In this document: positions 34,982-45,718 of the stretch, piece after piece
Layout of the letters: every line of letters begins with the position of its first letter
How positions within the stretch are numbered: position 1 is the first letter of the stretch
Source of the DNA: Monomorium pharaonis
Lineage: Eukaryota > Arthropoda > Insecta > Hymenoptera > Formicidae
Reading direction: 5' to 3'
NCBI RefSeq assembly: GCF_013373865.1
Contig: NC_050472.1
Span: forward strand, 124,001-188,000
DNA: 64,000 bases
The notes under the pieces: model-generated
What the model saw: the letters and a program-made list of their open reading frames with translations, nothing else
Databases searched by the model: none
What the model was told of the DNA's origin: nothing
Translations under genes and position numbers: made by a program

Positions 34982-35052
34982 GTCAAATTGGCGTAGCAGG
35001 TAGAGTACAAGGTTTGTCATCCTAAGGTCCCAGGTTCAAATCTACCAGCGGC
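34982..35052 (+). repeat. tRNA-like sequence, left arm
   Basis: Contains TGGCGTAGCAGG (34989-35000), a full match to the pol III A box, and GGTTCAAATC (35033-35042), a near-consensus B box at tRNA spacing. The acceptor and anticodon stems pair poorly. It is therefore a tRNA-derived, SINE-head-like sequence rather than a working tRNA gene. Confidence 0.6.
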
Positions 35053-35240
35053 AAGTAAGTATAAAATAAAATAATATAATTTAAATTTAATTAGTTATTA
35101 AAAATTTGTCCTAAATTTAGTATATGCTGTTGATAAAAATAATTTAAAAAAATGAAATTTTTATTTTATTTTATTTTTTTTTAGTTACAGTTCAAAGGTA
35201 TCCGATTTAAGAAATCTTTTAGATATCAGTTTCATGATAT

Positions 35241-35560
35241 TGTTGCGCTCCCCCGAAGCACTCTCGCACTTCCACACACACACTCACTTCCGCTCGCGAA
35301 CGCGGCGGAATAAGAACACGCTTTTGACGAACAAGGAACTTTATTATAAGCAGCGAACACGTTTACAACAACTCCGAGCACGTCCGCACGAGTTGACGTC
35401 TCAGGAAGTTTTAAACAAAACCATTTGTTTATACATAACTAAGCAACGCCGGGGCCGACAGACTCAGCTGACTGAAGCAATCGATATATTGATTTTTAGC
35501 GTTAAGCTTGCGCTCACAACGCGCGCAAAGCTCACGCTCGCGAAGCTCACGTTCGCAACA
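35241..35560 (-). repeat. 3' LTR (element on minus strand)
   Basis: Starts TGTTGCGCTCCCC and ends ACGTTCGCAACA. It differs from the other LTR by only a few bases and small indels (extra C in the C run, extra T after GATTTT), which indicates a young insertion. Confidence 0.9.
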
Positions 35561-35576
35561 CTACCCCCCTTCTTCA
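35561..35576 (-). other. Polypurine tract
   Basis: On the minus strand GAAGAAGGGGGGTAG lies right before the 3' LTR, as expected for plus-strand priming. Confidence 0.65.
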
Positions 35577-35827
35577 GAATTGTCGTCCCGACAATTCAAG
35601 GAGGATTTCTTCGAGGAAAACTTCCTGGACTTAGTTTCAGACGTTTCTTGCTCTACCCTGAGCCGCAGCCACAGGTTACCGAGCGACGCCTTCTTCCCCT
35701 CCACCTGCCGAAACTTCCGCTCATCCCCATCTTGGAAGTGGCCAGCTTCCAGAGCGATGCACGGAGTCCCAACCTTCCGAAGCGAAGAACTCGCCCGTTT
35801 CCTCTTCTCACATCGACGACGCTTCAC
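35577..35827 (-). pseudogene. C-terminal pol remnant
   Basis: A basic, Arg/Lys-rich minus-strand frame ends DDNSEEGG next to the polypurine tract. By position it is the tail of integrase or pol. No catalytic motif is present because the rest of pol has been deleted. Confidence 0.4.
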
Positions 35828-36335
35828 TCTTCACAAGTGACTTGCGCCCTTCTTACTTGTATTTCGGACAAGGGGGGGGGGTATGACTCCGTGGTCCCCT
35901 TTAGTCCCGAAGGACTCCCAAGTCCCCGTCTCGGCATTTGCCCAAAGTCTCACGGAAAAACCACGTCCAAAAACCGTGAGCGAGACGGTCTTCTTAGAAG
36001 GAGTACCCCTCTTCAGAAGACTCAATTCGTTTCTCTCCTGCTTCAGATGTAAACTTCCGACCCGAGCGTCACCAAATTCAACGTTTTATTCTGAAAAAGA
36101 AAAACAGCAGAACCAACCAGACAAAAGTAATTTTATTTTAAACCGCGTTCCCACATTTTCAGGGCATTCAAACCGAAAATGCCCTACTTTTCCGCAAGAC
36201 CAACATTCTTTAGAATTGAATTTCCCCTTTTCCCCATTTCGACCATTTTCCTTTTTAATAAAATTTTTAAACGCGGTCTTTGACTTTCCCCGCCATTTCC
36301 TTTTTCGTTATCATTCTTTCCCCCGCATCCCTTTT

Positions 36336-37228
36336 TTAGAAATTCCCCCTGTTCAAGAAATTACCCCCCTGAATAACTTTTACCGCCTTAGCCCTTTCAA
36401 TCGCGATTTTTAAAGAAGTTATCCCTTCTAATTGAAGCGTTCTTTTTACGAAACCGTCCGCGAGAGAGGACACAAATTGCGCGCAAGCGATTTTGTCCCG
36501 AACCAAAAAAGGGCACTCAGGATACGCCTGCCGCGCGAGCCTCTCAAGTTCCGCCCCGAAAGAAGCAAAATCTTCCCCAAACCCCTGTCTCCGATTCGAG
36601 AAAAGCGAATAAAAATTCTGGGAATTATGCCCTTCCCCAAAACGCAACTCTAATTTCGAAACCAGCTCTGAAAAATTCACGTTTCCGAAATCCGACACAT
36701 TTTCTAAAATGGAACGCGCTTTTCCCCTCAAGCACGAAGCTAGGGCCACTGTTTTCGCGGAATCCCCCCAAGAATTCGCCCGCGCTATTAAATCAAATTG
36801 GGAAAGGAATTCTTGAAGAGAAACCGTCCCATCAAAAGTATCAGGCTTTAATTTATATCCAAGCAACGTGCCCGACGAAATTTCATTCGCGGAAAAGTTA
36901 TTGGAAGGACTAGCTGTGGCGGAGCTCCTCGCTGAAGTTGGAGCTGTCGCAGCATTTCCCTCCTGTTGCTCGCGTTCTCCGCGCACGCCCTGAAGCTGTT
37001 GCACGCTCTCTCGCAGGCGCTGTAGCTCCTCGTCCCGTCGCCGAAGCGTTTCAGCGAACTCCTGTGTTGGCGCGCCTGCTCCACGCGCAGAAGACGAAGC
37101 TCCTCTAGCAGAGCTTGAAACTCCGGCGCAACCGCTCCGACACTTCCCGCAGAGGGCCCGGGAGTCTCAGGGCGTCTTCTCTTTGAAGGAACGCGCCGTC
37201 CCTCGTCGGAAATCACATCCGTTGCCAT
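36336..37228 (-). pseudogene. Gag (capsid) of the gypsy element, one frameshift
   Basis: On the minus strand an ATG at 37228 opens a frame starting MATDVISDEGRR with an Arg/Lys-rich then helical region (LLEELRLLRVEQARQ). One shift near 37030-37050 leads into the capsid frame with KLKPDTFDGTVSLQEFLSQF, LRGKARSILENV and a C-terminal capsid block ending near 36350. This is the core of a Ty3/gypsy gag; no zinc knuckle is visible before the sequence degrades. Confidence 0.8.
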
Positions 37229-37245
37229 GGCCGTTGTCAAGGAAG

Positions 37246-37263
37246 ATCCCGGAGGGGCCCCCA
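37246..37263 (-). other. Primer-binding site, tRNA-Pro type
   Basis: The minus strand reads TGGGGGCCCCTCCGGGAT five bases after the 5' LTR. It matches the complement of an animal tRNA-Pro 3' end (TGGGGGCTCGTCCGGGAT) at 16 of 18 positions as I recall that tRNA. Confidence 0.55.
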
Positions 37264-37268
37264 AAAAG

Positions 37269-37587
37269 TGTTTGCGCTCCCCGAAGCACTCTCGCACTTC
37301 CACACACACACTCACTTCCGCTCGCGAACGCGGCGGAATAAGAACACGCTTTTGACGAACAAGGAACTTTATTATAAGCAGCGAACACGTTTACAACAAC
37401 TCCGAGCACGTCCGCACGAGTTGACGTCTCAGGAAGTTCTAAACAAAACCATTTGTTTATACATAACTAAGCAACGCCGGGGCCGACAGACTCAGCTGAC
37501 TGAAGCAATCGATATATTGATTTTAGCGTTAAGCTTGCGCTCACAACGCGCGCAAAGCTCACGCTCGCGAAGCTCACGTTCGCAACA
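37269..37587 (-). repeat. 5' LTR (element on minus strand)
   Basis: Starts TGTTTGCGCTCCCC and ends ACGTTCGCAACA. Followed by ATAT, the 4-bp target duplication. Confidence 0.9.
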
Positions 37588-37944
37588 ATATCTTTCTGTT
37601 CTCAAAAAACGGCGCATTTGTTAACATTCTGACATATCATTATGTTATCTTTTAGTAGTCTCTTTATGTTATCATTTTCAGAAACAGGATATGCGTATCA
37701 TACGTGAAACGGAACGCATGTAACTGTTGTGTGACGGTTAGATAACATGTTATATAACATGTTATATTGCTGAGTCGGAAATTGTAACTTACATGTAAGT
37801 TACGTATAATTTCAGAGTAATATAACCTGTTATATTCGGTTACATTACTGTTACATTGCTACTATATTACTGTGTTCACTAGGTTTATTAATTAATTAAA
37901 TTTAAATTATATTTTTATTTTATTCTTACTTGCCGCTGGTAGGT

Positions 37945-38012
37945 AGGTTTGAACGCGGGACCTTAGGATGATGAACTTTGTACTCTATCTGCTACGCCAA
38001 TTTGACTCATCG
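37945..38012 (-). repeat. tRNA-like sequence, right arm
   Basis: Inverted copy of 34982-35052 with substitutions. On the minus strand it has TGGCGTAGCAGATAG and GCGTTCAAACC, so its A and B boxes are weaker than those in the left arm. Confidence 0.55.
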
Positions 38013-39262
38013 ATATAAGTACTTGTTATTATCTACATATACCTATGTTATAAACTGACGCAATTATATTATTTTTTATAAAGCAATTAAATTTTGCAAA
38101 ACATTAAAAATAAATAGCATTAATTTATTTACTCATTAATTTCATTGTTAAATTTATCTTTTTCCATAACTTTAATAATTTGATGGAAATTGCGATCTAT
38201 TTAGAACTAATACTTTGAAGCGTTTAAAATGATTAATTAGATGGTTAACTATATAGATCATATATTCTAAGAAAAATTGAATGGTACATTTGTTATCCTG
38301 CTTTTGTTCAGTACATGATGAATTTGTGCATTTTTTTGTGCACAGTAATTGTAGACAAATCGTTATTTTTGAAAACATCTTTATGATAATTTTTTTAAAT
38401 ATCAAATGAATCTTATTTAGAATGTTATAGTGTTGTCTGATTTCTGAGTCAACTATGACGCATCGTTCCATAATAACATTGATTGTTATGTTACGATTAT
38501 ACATTTTATACGATTATACAACGAGCGTGTTATGTTACGATTATACAATTTTCGTTACATAACTGTAACGCCAAAACGATGTATAACAAGTTATATTATT
38601 TGCGTATAACAATGTTACATAACAGGTGATTTCCATGTTATATAGCACCTACATATCACAAAAATAACAATGTTACATTACATGTAACTTCCATGTTATA
38701 TTGCCGCTATAAAACGTGTTCACATGGGTATTGATAATATTTTCATTTTTTAAATAATTTTTTTGATAGATTTTACAAGATTTTTCAAGGTCTTTTTTCA
38801 AATATACTTGGCTAATTGTCTTGATTTTGTCTCATTTTTGAATGCATTTATGTACTTGACATATTTTTTTATTTTTGTAAAATTTTTGATGGGTTATCAT
38901 TTTTTTATTATTTTATTTGTACACCTAATTTCCATATTTTTATTGTATAACATTAGTTTATTGCGTTTTAACGATCCAGCACGCCAAGTTTTTGCTTCAC
39001 TATAATCCCGTTAGTTGATTTTAATCATTCAATTATTTGATCATCAAGCCCGTTTATTATTAAATATTTTAATAAAATGTTATTATAAATAAATTTTGTA
39101 TAAATATTCTTATAGTTGGCGCATTTACTTTATATCATTATTTTTGTAGGGAAAACAATAAGACAATAAAACAATTTATCTAATATACTAGTGTTTTTAG
39201 GGGCGCACACACACTTGGCGCTTTTTTTTTTTTTTTTTAAAAAGGTAATTTTGTTTGGATAT

Positions 39263-39789
39263 CACGATTTTTTAGTATTATGCATCTTATTTAGAGTATA
39301 TATATTTTACAATAAAAAATATTATATATGACTTAAATTGAGTTGGATTACACGATTTATGATTTTTTTTCTTTGATGTTAGCAATGATATGTTGGTCTG
39401 ATATATGCGTAGTTTCTTGTATTTCCTTACAAATTTTGATTGCACGTTTTTGTATAGAGTTTATATTGATGATTGAAGCTCCGTCTTATAACTACCAGGA
39501 AATTTATCCATAATTAATATTGCATCTTAGCTACCTAATATCTAACCATTTGGATTTTATCACTAAGGCTTAAAGGTCTTTCCACTGGAAAAGAATATAT
39601 ATACATGTATTTCTACGTACTAACATACGCGAGAGATAATTTTAGATTATCTAAATTACGAGCAATTTTTATTGAAACTATATAGCTTCAATCATATGTA
39701 ACCATATGATATGATAATATAGTACTAATGGAACTCAATAAGTCTCACAGAAGTCGTTTAATTATGTATTAATAATAACATAATTGCCG

Positions 39790-39795
<6 letters not shown>
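39263..39795. other. AT-rich intergenic DNA
   Basis: No supported gene or repeat structure between the palindromic composite and the CT microsatellite. Confidence 0.4.
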
Positions 39796-39845
<50 letters not shown>

Positions 39846-39870
39846 CCCCCCCTCTCTCTCTCTCTTTCTC
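39796..39870. repeat. (CT)n microsatellite
   Basis: A long CT run broken by a C10 tract, immediately upstream of the 5' UTR of the non-LTR retrotransposon. Confidence 0.95.
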
Positions 39871-39879
39871 TTCGGTGAG

Positions 39880-42529
39880 TATAGCGTGCGGACGTACTGT
39901 TCTTCGCTCCGTATTTTTTGTGCTTTTACTGCTGGTTACTGCCCCTGGGGCCGCTTTTTTGCAGTTGCATGGTCAGAGGCGCACTTTTCTGACACTTTCC
40001 CTCTACGGTGAGTGTCCACTTGGCTTTTGTTTGGCTGGCATTCTTTGATTGGCAATTCTTGATTGGATGCGTTGAATGACTCTGGATCTTCCTTGTCTTA
40101 TCATCTTCATTGGCTGTCTCACTTTTGCGCACGCGCTACGTCCGTCAGCCGTCTTCTTTGCTGTGCTTCGTCTCGCCGCGTGGCTCGAGTCCCATCTTTG
40201 CTGCGTGAACTCCGCGTGACTCCTGCGTCTAACGGGCGTTCAGTTTCTTTGAAACCTCGCTATAAACTGTGAAGTGTTGACTGTATTTTGACTGTGTGCG
40301 TACAAAACTTATAATAATAATCGACGAACACTGTTTTTAGTGTGCCACCTTCACGTTGTACCGTGAGTGTTACTGTGGAGTCACTTTATTCGGACATTTT
40401 AATAGTTTTAATAGTTGTTCTGACTTCTCCACATACTAATGCAGCCGACGTGCGCCAGGTGTAAGAGCATAGCTGCTACCGCATCGATGTTGTGTGTGAC
40501 TGTCGGAGAGTTTCACCCCGGGTGTGTTGTCAAAATATCCGTCAATAAGTACGCAGAACTTGCTGCAAGGCGCTCGCAATGTCATTAAACGCGCCTTCTA
40601 CTCCAGTTGCAGAGGGGACTGCGCAACTGTCAGACTTGGCTTGCGCAACTGATTCTTGTGTGTCCCCTTGCTGAGTCACTCGTGCCGTCGCGATCGCAGC
40701 TGAAATTAGAAACCAATTCTACCACGGACGCATTGTTGCTGCAGCTGGTTGAGCAACTGAGAGAGTGCAATAAGCGGTTCTCTGCATTTGCTGATGAACA
40801 ACGCATAACTAACAGCGAAATGCGTGTGAGAAACTTGACCGGCTGAGTGACATTGCGGGCGTGGTGGAACGTAACAGTCAGCGCATTGCTTCACTCGAGC
40901 AACGCTGCACTGACCTCGTGCGTGATGTAAGTGTTTTGAGGCACGATCAGAGGTCATCAAGTCATGCTTCTAATTCGCAAACAGACAACTTGCTTATTAT
41001 TTCGGGCATACCTGACTCTTTATCTACAACTCCGCTGATATTAGTTCGAAATGTGTTTGAGTCGTTCGGTGTCTCCGACCTTGCCTGTCACATCTTAGAT
41101 GTTAGGGCTGCTGGTCGCCCAGCCGCCTGTAGCGTCCCATGCATCGCCTTCGTATCCTTCGTTGTCCTCGCGACCACTGCACGCCCATTCAACTAGCTCT
41201 TTAATTGTAACCTTGACCTCCTCCGCCGTGCGTAACAAGGTTATTTCTGCGAAGCGAGTGCGACGGGCGCTGATGTTGAGGGAGGTGGGTGACTCCGACT
41301 CCGATCGCAATATTTATGTCAATGAACTGCTCCTAAAGATGTCTATGAGCTGCTGAAACTCACCAGGCGTGTGGCTTGTGAGAAGTCGTACCGTTACGTC
41401 TGGGTTAGCGGCGGGCATTTTATGTCTGACATTCCGATGGTAAGCCTAGCACTCCCATCGCCTCTCAGGCTGACTGGATTCTCTTGTCTGACTACATCTT
41501 CCTTCGAACTTGTCTTTCTCTGTTAAACCATGCTCTTCTAGCCTTCAATCCTCCTGTTTTAACATCGCTCAACTCAATGCTAACTCGTTGCGCGGCCACA
41601 TAGACCTTATCAGACTTCAGTTCCACAATGCTTCCCACCATGTAAATCCATATCCGAGACATGGCTTCATGAGGGTGTCTCTGATGCCCTGGTTGGCATG
41701 GATGAATACTTCCTAATTAGGAATGACCGCTTGAGTCGCACTGGTGGTGGTGTTGCATGCTATATACACAAGTCACTCAAGGCTACAGTCATTGCTGCGT
41801 CCAGTAGTAACGATAACGATAACGATACTGCCCTGAATTCCTTATCATTGAAATTCGTCTACCTCTTGGCGAAAGCTGTACTATTTGCGTCCATCTACAG
41901 AAGACCTAAAGGCCACTTTTTCACGACTTCGTAGATAAGCTTACTGCCGTCTCTCATCGTTATAAGAATATTGTCATTGGCGGCGACTTAAACTGCAACC
42001 TGTTTAATGAATAACTTTGAAGCCAACTACCTGCGAGAACTTGCATCTAGTCTGTCTTTACACATAGTTCCCTCGGAGGCTACGCATCACACCTCCATCT
42101 CTGACTCGTGGTTGGATGTTTAATTATCGATAATCCTGACAAGATCCTCTCCTTCACCAAGTCCCTTGTCCATTCATAGCCGGTTATGATCTCCTTCATC
42201 TTTCTCTTCCTTCCATTCCAAACCAAAATATTACGCGATCCATGGTGCGGCGCTGCTTCAGGGACATCAATGGGGACGAGTTTCTCAGTTTTATCCTTGA
42301 GAAGGTGACTGAGGTTCAGTCCGGTTTGACTCTCTGTCCGATGGAGTGGATGTTTCTCGATTGTGCAAACTCCTGTCTGGTACTCTACTTGAAGCATTGG
42401 ACGTTTTTGCACCCGCTTGTGAGATCGTGACCAAGCGCCCCCCCCCCCATCAAATGGCTTTCGGTACAAACTTAAAGCCCGTCTAAAATACCGTAATCTA
42501 CTCTATAAACAAGCCAAGCGGTCGGGCAG
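39880..42529 (+). mobile_element. Non-LTR retrotransposon (CR1/Jockey-like), broken
   Basis: A GC-richer block unlike its surroundings. After a 5' UTR, ORF1 begins near 40439 with a Cys-rich PHD-like finger (MQPTCARCK). A coiled coil follows (QLVEQLRECNKRF, then RIASLEQRCTDLVRDVSVLRHD). A C-terminal L1-ORF1/FP-like module comes next (DNLLIISGIPDS; VTLTSSAVRNKVISAKR; YRYVWVSGGH). ORF2 starts near 41540 with an APE-type endonuclease: NIAQLNANSLRGHIDLI, GGGVACYIHKS and VIGGDLNCN. Many single-base shifts break both frames. The reverse transcriptase should lie in or beyond the assembly gap. No 3' end is visible. Confidence 0.75.
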
Positions 42530-43029
42530 NNNNNNNNNNNNNNNNNNNNNNNNNNNNNNNNNNNNNNNNNNNNNNNNNNNNNNNNNNNNNNNNNNNNNNN
42601 NNNNNNNNNNNNNNNNNNNNNNNNNNNNNNNNNNNNNNNNNNNNNNNNNNNNNNNNNNNNNNNNNNNNNNNNNNNNNNNNNNNNNNNNNNNNNNNNNNNN
42701 NNNNNNNNNNNNNNNNNNNNNNNNNNNNNNNNNNNNNNNNNNNNNNNNNNNNNNNNNNNNNNNNNNNNNNNNNNNNNNNNNNNNNNNNNNNNNNNNNNNN
42801 NNNNNNNNNNNNNNNNNNNNNNNNNNNNNNNNNNNNNNNNNNNNNNNNNNNNNNNNNNNNNNNNNNNNNNNNNNNNNNNNNNNNNNNNNNNNNNNNNNNN
42901 NNNNNNNNNNNNNNNNNNNNNNNNNNNNNNNNNNNNNNNNNNNNNNNNNNNNNNNNNNNNNNNNNNNNNNNNNNNNNNNNNNNNNNNNNNNNNNNNNNNN
43001 NNNNNNNNNNNNNNNNNNNNNNNNNNNNN
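42530..43029. other. Assembly gap, 500 N
   Basis: Exactly 500 unknown bases, so probably a placeholder of fixed or estimated size. It hides the 3' part of the retrotransposon and possibly upstream exons of the FYVE-PH gene. Confidence 1.
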
Positions 43030-43148
43030 ATCGTCGGGAACAGCGGCGGGCTAAACCATGCTGCTTTCCTCTTGCGGCGGCGTGTGTATACAACTAGACG
43101 CTTTTATTTCGTCCCCTGAATTAAAAAGTATTTGCGGTTTTCATAGAT

Positions 43149-43554
43149 TTGTCCCTCCCTCAACACTGGGAAATTTTCCACCATAAAGGAGGAGATCATG
43201 AGACGCAAGGCCAGTCTAAAACTGGGAATGTTAAGACTTCCTATGGGTTAAGGCTGATGATGGTAAAAGATGCATGGGTTTTGCGAAGTTATTTTCTCTG
43301 TGATGAAACGAAAACACAACTGTCGGGCTTGTGGAATAGTGAGTGTTGTATATTGAAAATAATTTTTTGTTACCAGTTTATTAGGTTGGTACATATGAAA
43401 TATTAAGTTAATTGAAAATGTTGTATTACACCACGTTTCAGCTATATAATTTTATAACGCAATCTTATATATAATTTAATAATAATTATTTATTATTTTT
43501 TATCTTTATTATTATGTTATTATAATTTGATAGTTATTTAATTATTATTATTAG

Positions 43555-43596
<42 letters not shown>

Positions 43597-45718
43597 TATT
43601 ATATCTATCTTTTATTATTATCGTTCCATTGTGTTAAATAATTCTTTTTTAAAGGTTTGATTTAGTTGTTTTGCTTAAAAATTTAAAATAGTATGAATGT
43701 TTATTGAAATTTGTATACTCTTATGTATGCCCATTGATATGCTACTTTAGTTACTCGTATATTAATAGAGTTGAATTTTAGTATTTATTCTTGATTTTTT
43801 TAAACTTTAGACAAAACAATTAAAATACTTGAAAAAAAGCTTTATAACACTGATACAATGAGATGTAATGATACACAATTAAATTATATAAAGATTAAAA
43901 TTAATATGACAAAAATAATGATACTAATATTTTCAATTATTGCAAATCCGACATTTTTATATGCACCAATCTAATATTTTATAATGATTATATTTAACGT
44001 CTTTGTAATAATTCCGTATTTTTCTAGGTGGTTTGTAGTAAATGCTCAATCAGAAATTATTATTTGAAGACAATAAAAATATGAGAGTATGCGACTATGT
44101 CATGCCGCACTTACTCAACCGCTCACTAAATCACCATCGTCGCCGTCTGGACCAGTGCCAAGTTTGCTACAGGTATTGGCAAGCGCGCCATCAGTATTAT
44201 CCGGATACCTGTTACTAAAGACGCAGGCGAGAAGCCTTGGATTAAACGATGGTTCGCGCTACACGTTGACTTCGTTTTGTACTCGTTTAAATCGGAGTCG
44301 GAAAGAATGGCCATGACAGCAACGCCTATGCCAGGCTTTATAGTTACGGAAGGTACTAAACTACCCGATGAAGACCCCTTGAACACGAAGGATCGAATGA
44401 GAGCGTTCAAGATCTATCATTCGAGAAAATGTTACTATCTTCAAGCGTCTTCTCAAGAGGATAAAGAAAAGTAAGCATAACAATTATGCATATCTAGGGC
44501 AAATGGATCAATTACTGACAGTATCCTAAATACTGAAAATCCGATAAATACTTTTTTTAATTAGAAGATTGAAGTAGTATTAATGAAAAATTATAAGTAA
44601 ACTTAGTTAAAAGTTAAGATAGTTCTATCACGTAAGACTGGATTTTGGTATTTAAGAGAGGCGCATTTAAGTTTTTTTTTTTTTACATAGTATGAGTTTA
44701 TTTTACACAGGGTGTGTTCGAGGAGACGCTATTAGCGCTATCAGCATCAGTTTATCCTTGTTCTACTTTTAATGAGTAATGAAGATGGACTGATGCTGGT
44801 AGCGCTAATAGCGTCTCCCCGAATGCACTCACAGTATGTAAAAAACTGTCAACATCAGCAGGTGTTAGCCATCAGAAAGATTGGTGTAAACATATATTAT
44901 AAACAGTCACATTATAATATTATATTAATAAAAACTTAAAATTTAACAATTTAGATTAATTTTTTAAATCAAAGTGATTACAATTTTTGTTTGACGATAG
45001 AATTATTTTAAGATTAAATTAACTGTAGCTAAATTAAAAATTAATTTTGAAAAGTATTATTTATTTTAAATTAAAATTATATAATTAGTAATGTTATAAT
45101 TAGTAATGTTTAAATTAGAATATTTTAATAATAAAACAATTACATCAAATAAATTTAATGTTTTATTTTGTAAATTAAGTTGATAAAGTAATATTTTTTA
45201 TAGATAAACAAAGGTAAATTTTTAAATTCCAAAAAGAAGTTAACAAGTTAAGCTTTATGTAAAAAAAATTTAAGTATAAAAACTAATTGATTTAAAATTA
45301 AATTAAATTAACTCCTTAATTTATTATTTAACTTTAACTTTTTAAGAGATAAACAATTTCAGTTGCCAGTTTGTCAATTTGAAATTGTTTATCTCTTGGC
45401 TTTAATTACTGATGGCAATAAGTTATTTCATCTTTGGTTTACTTTTTTTAATTATTGTATCACACTTTGGTAATAATATAATATATTTTAGATATTTAGA
45501 TCAACATTTAAGAATAAATTTCTAGTATCTGGGATATTGTCAGTAATTAAGTTATCTTGTGTATCTTGTGTAAATGAATAAACAATACTAATACTATTTA
45601 TGGGATTTTTAGATGGATGCACGCATTAGAGTTGGCTACGAAAGCTGAACTACCTCATTTTACGCAGGTGGAAAACGAAAACGCACAAGAAAGTCAATCG
45701 ATAGATGATGTACAATGA
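43149..45718 (+). CDS. FYVE-PH C-terminal part of an FGD-type RhoGEF
   Basis: Exons 43149-43338, 44028-44470 and 45613-45718 (GT-AG, phases fitting). They encode a FYVE finger (WVKADDGKRCMGF, then MKRKHNCRACGIV, then VCSKCS and RVC). A Ser/Pro linker (LTKSPSSPSGP) and a complete PH domain follow (SGYLLLKT, PWIKRWFALHVDFVLYSFKSE, RAFKIYHSRKCYYLQASSQEDKEK, WMHALELATKAE), then a short tail and TGA. The FYVE-then-PH order at the C-terminus is that of FGD proteins, Cdc42/Rho exchange factors that bind PI3P membranes. Single-base shifts lie in exon 1 (near 43245 and 43310) and in exon 2 (near 44075, 44095 and 44225). The second zinc Cys reads Phe. The DH and first PH exons are not in view. It is either a decaying copy or an error-rich consensus beside the gap. 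Confidence 0.7.
43339..44027. other. Intron of the FYVE-PH gene with (ATT)n
   Basis: AT-rich intron; an ATT/TTA microsatellite occupies about 43555-43590. Nothing else recognised. Confidence 0.7.
44711..44830. repeat. 120-bp hairpin MITE in the FYVE-PH intron
   Basis: Arms GAGGAGACGCTATTAGCGCT and its inverse AGCGCTAATAGCGTCTCC pair over about 45 bp around a short loop. The remainder of this 1.1-kb intron (44471-45612) is AT-rich, with a second weak inverted pair near 45345-45400 (GAGATAAACAATTTC). Confidence 0.75.

Larger units (their letters stand above)
35241..37587 (-). mobile_element. Gag-only Ty3/gypsy LTR retrotransposon
   Basis: Two LTRs, 35241-35560 and 37269-37587, run TG...CA and are almost identical, flanked by ATAT on both sides. 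Reading on the minus strand there is a primer site, gag, then a short pol remnant and a polypurine tract next to the left LTR. Most of pol is missing, so the copy is deleted and non-autonomous. It was inserted into the palindromic composite, and the arms rejoin when it is removed. Confidence 0.9.
33415..39262. mobile_element. Nested palindromic composite, 5.8 kb
   Basis: The outer arms 33415-33720 and 38960-39262 are inverted copies. Further inverted pairs are 33840-34160 with 37590-37890, 34160-34275 with 35100-35236, 34275-34500 with 38500-38740, and 34500-35060 with 37930-38470. The left order is therefore not simply mirrored on the right; one element appears to have entered another. Words ATAACATGTTAT and GTAACTTACATGTAAGTTAC recur. 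One inner part starts CCCAGTGAATACAG after TA. A gypsy element is inserted inside. Confidence 0.75.

Noticed and set aside
34982..35052. Functional tRNA gene
   Set aside because: A and B boxes are present but the acceptor and anticodon stems do not pair well, and a diverged inverted copy exists at 37945-38012, so it is a tRNA-derived repeat.
35234..36052. 272-residue plus-strand frame and neighbouring plus-strand frames
   Set aside because: They run across the LTR and antisense to gag and pol of the minus-strand gypsy element; a repeated frame occurs in the second LTR.
42503..43093. 196-residue minus-strand frame made mostly of X
   Set aside because: It crosses the N gap and is not a real coding sequence.
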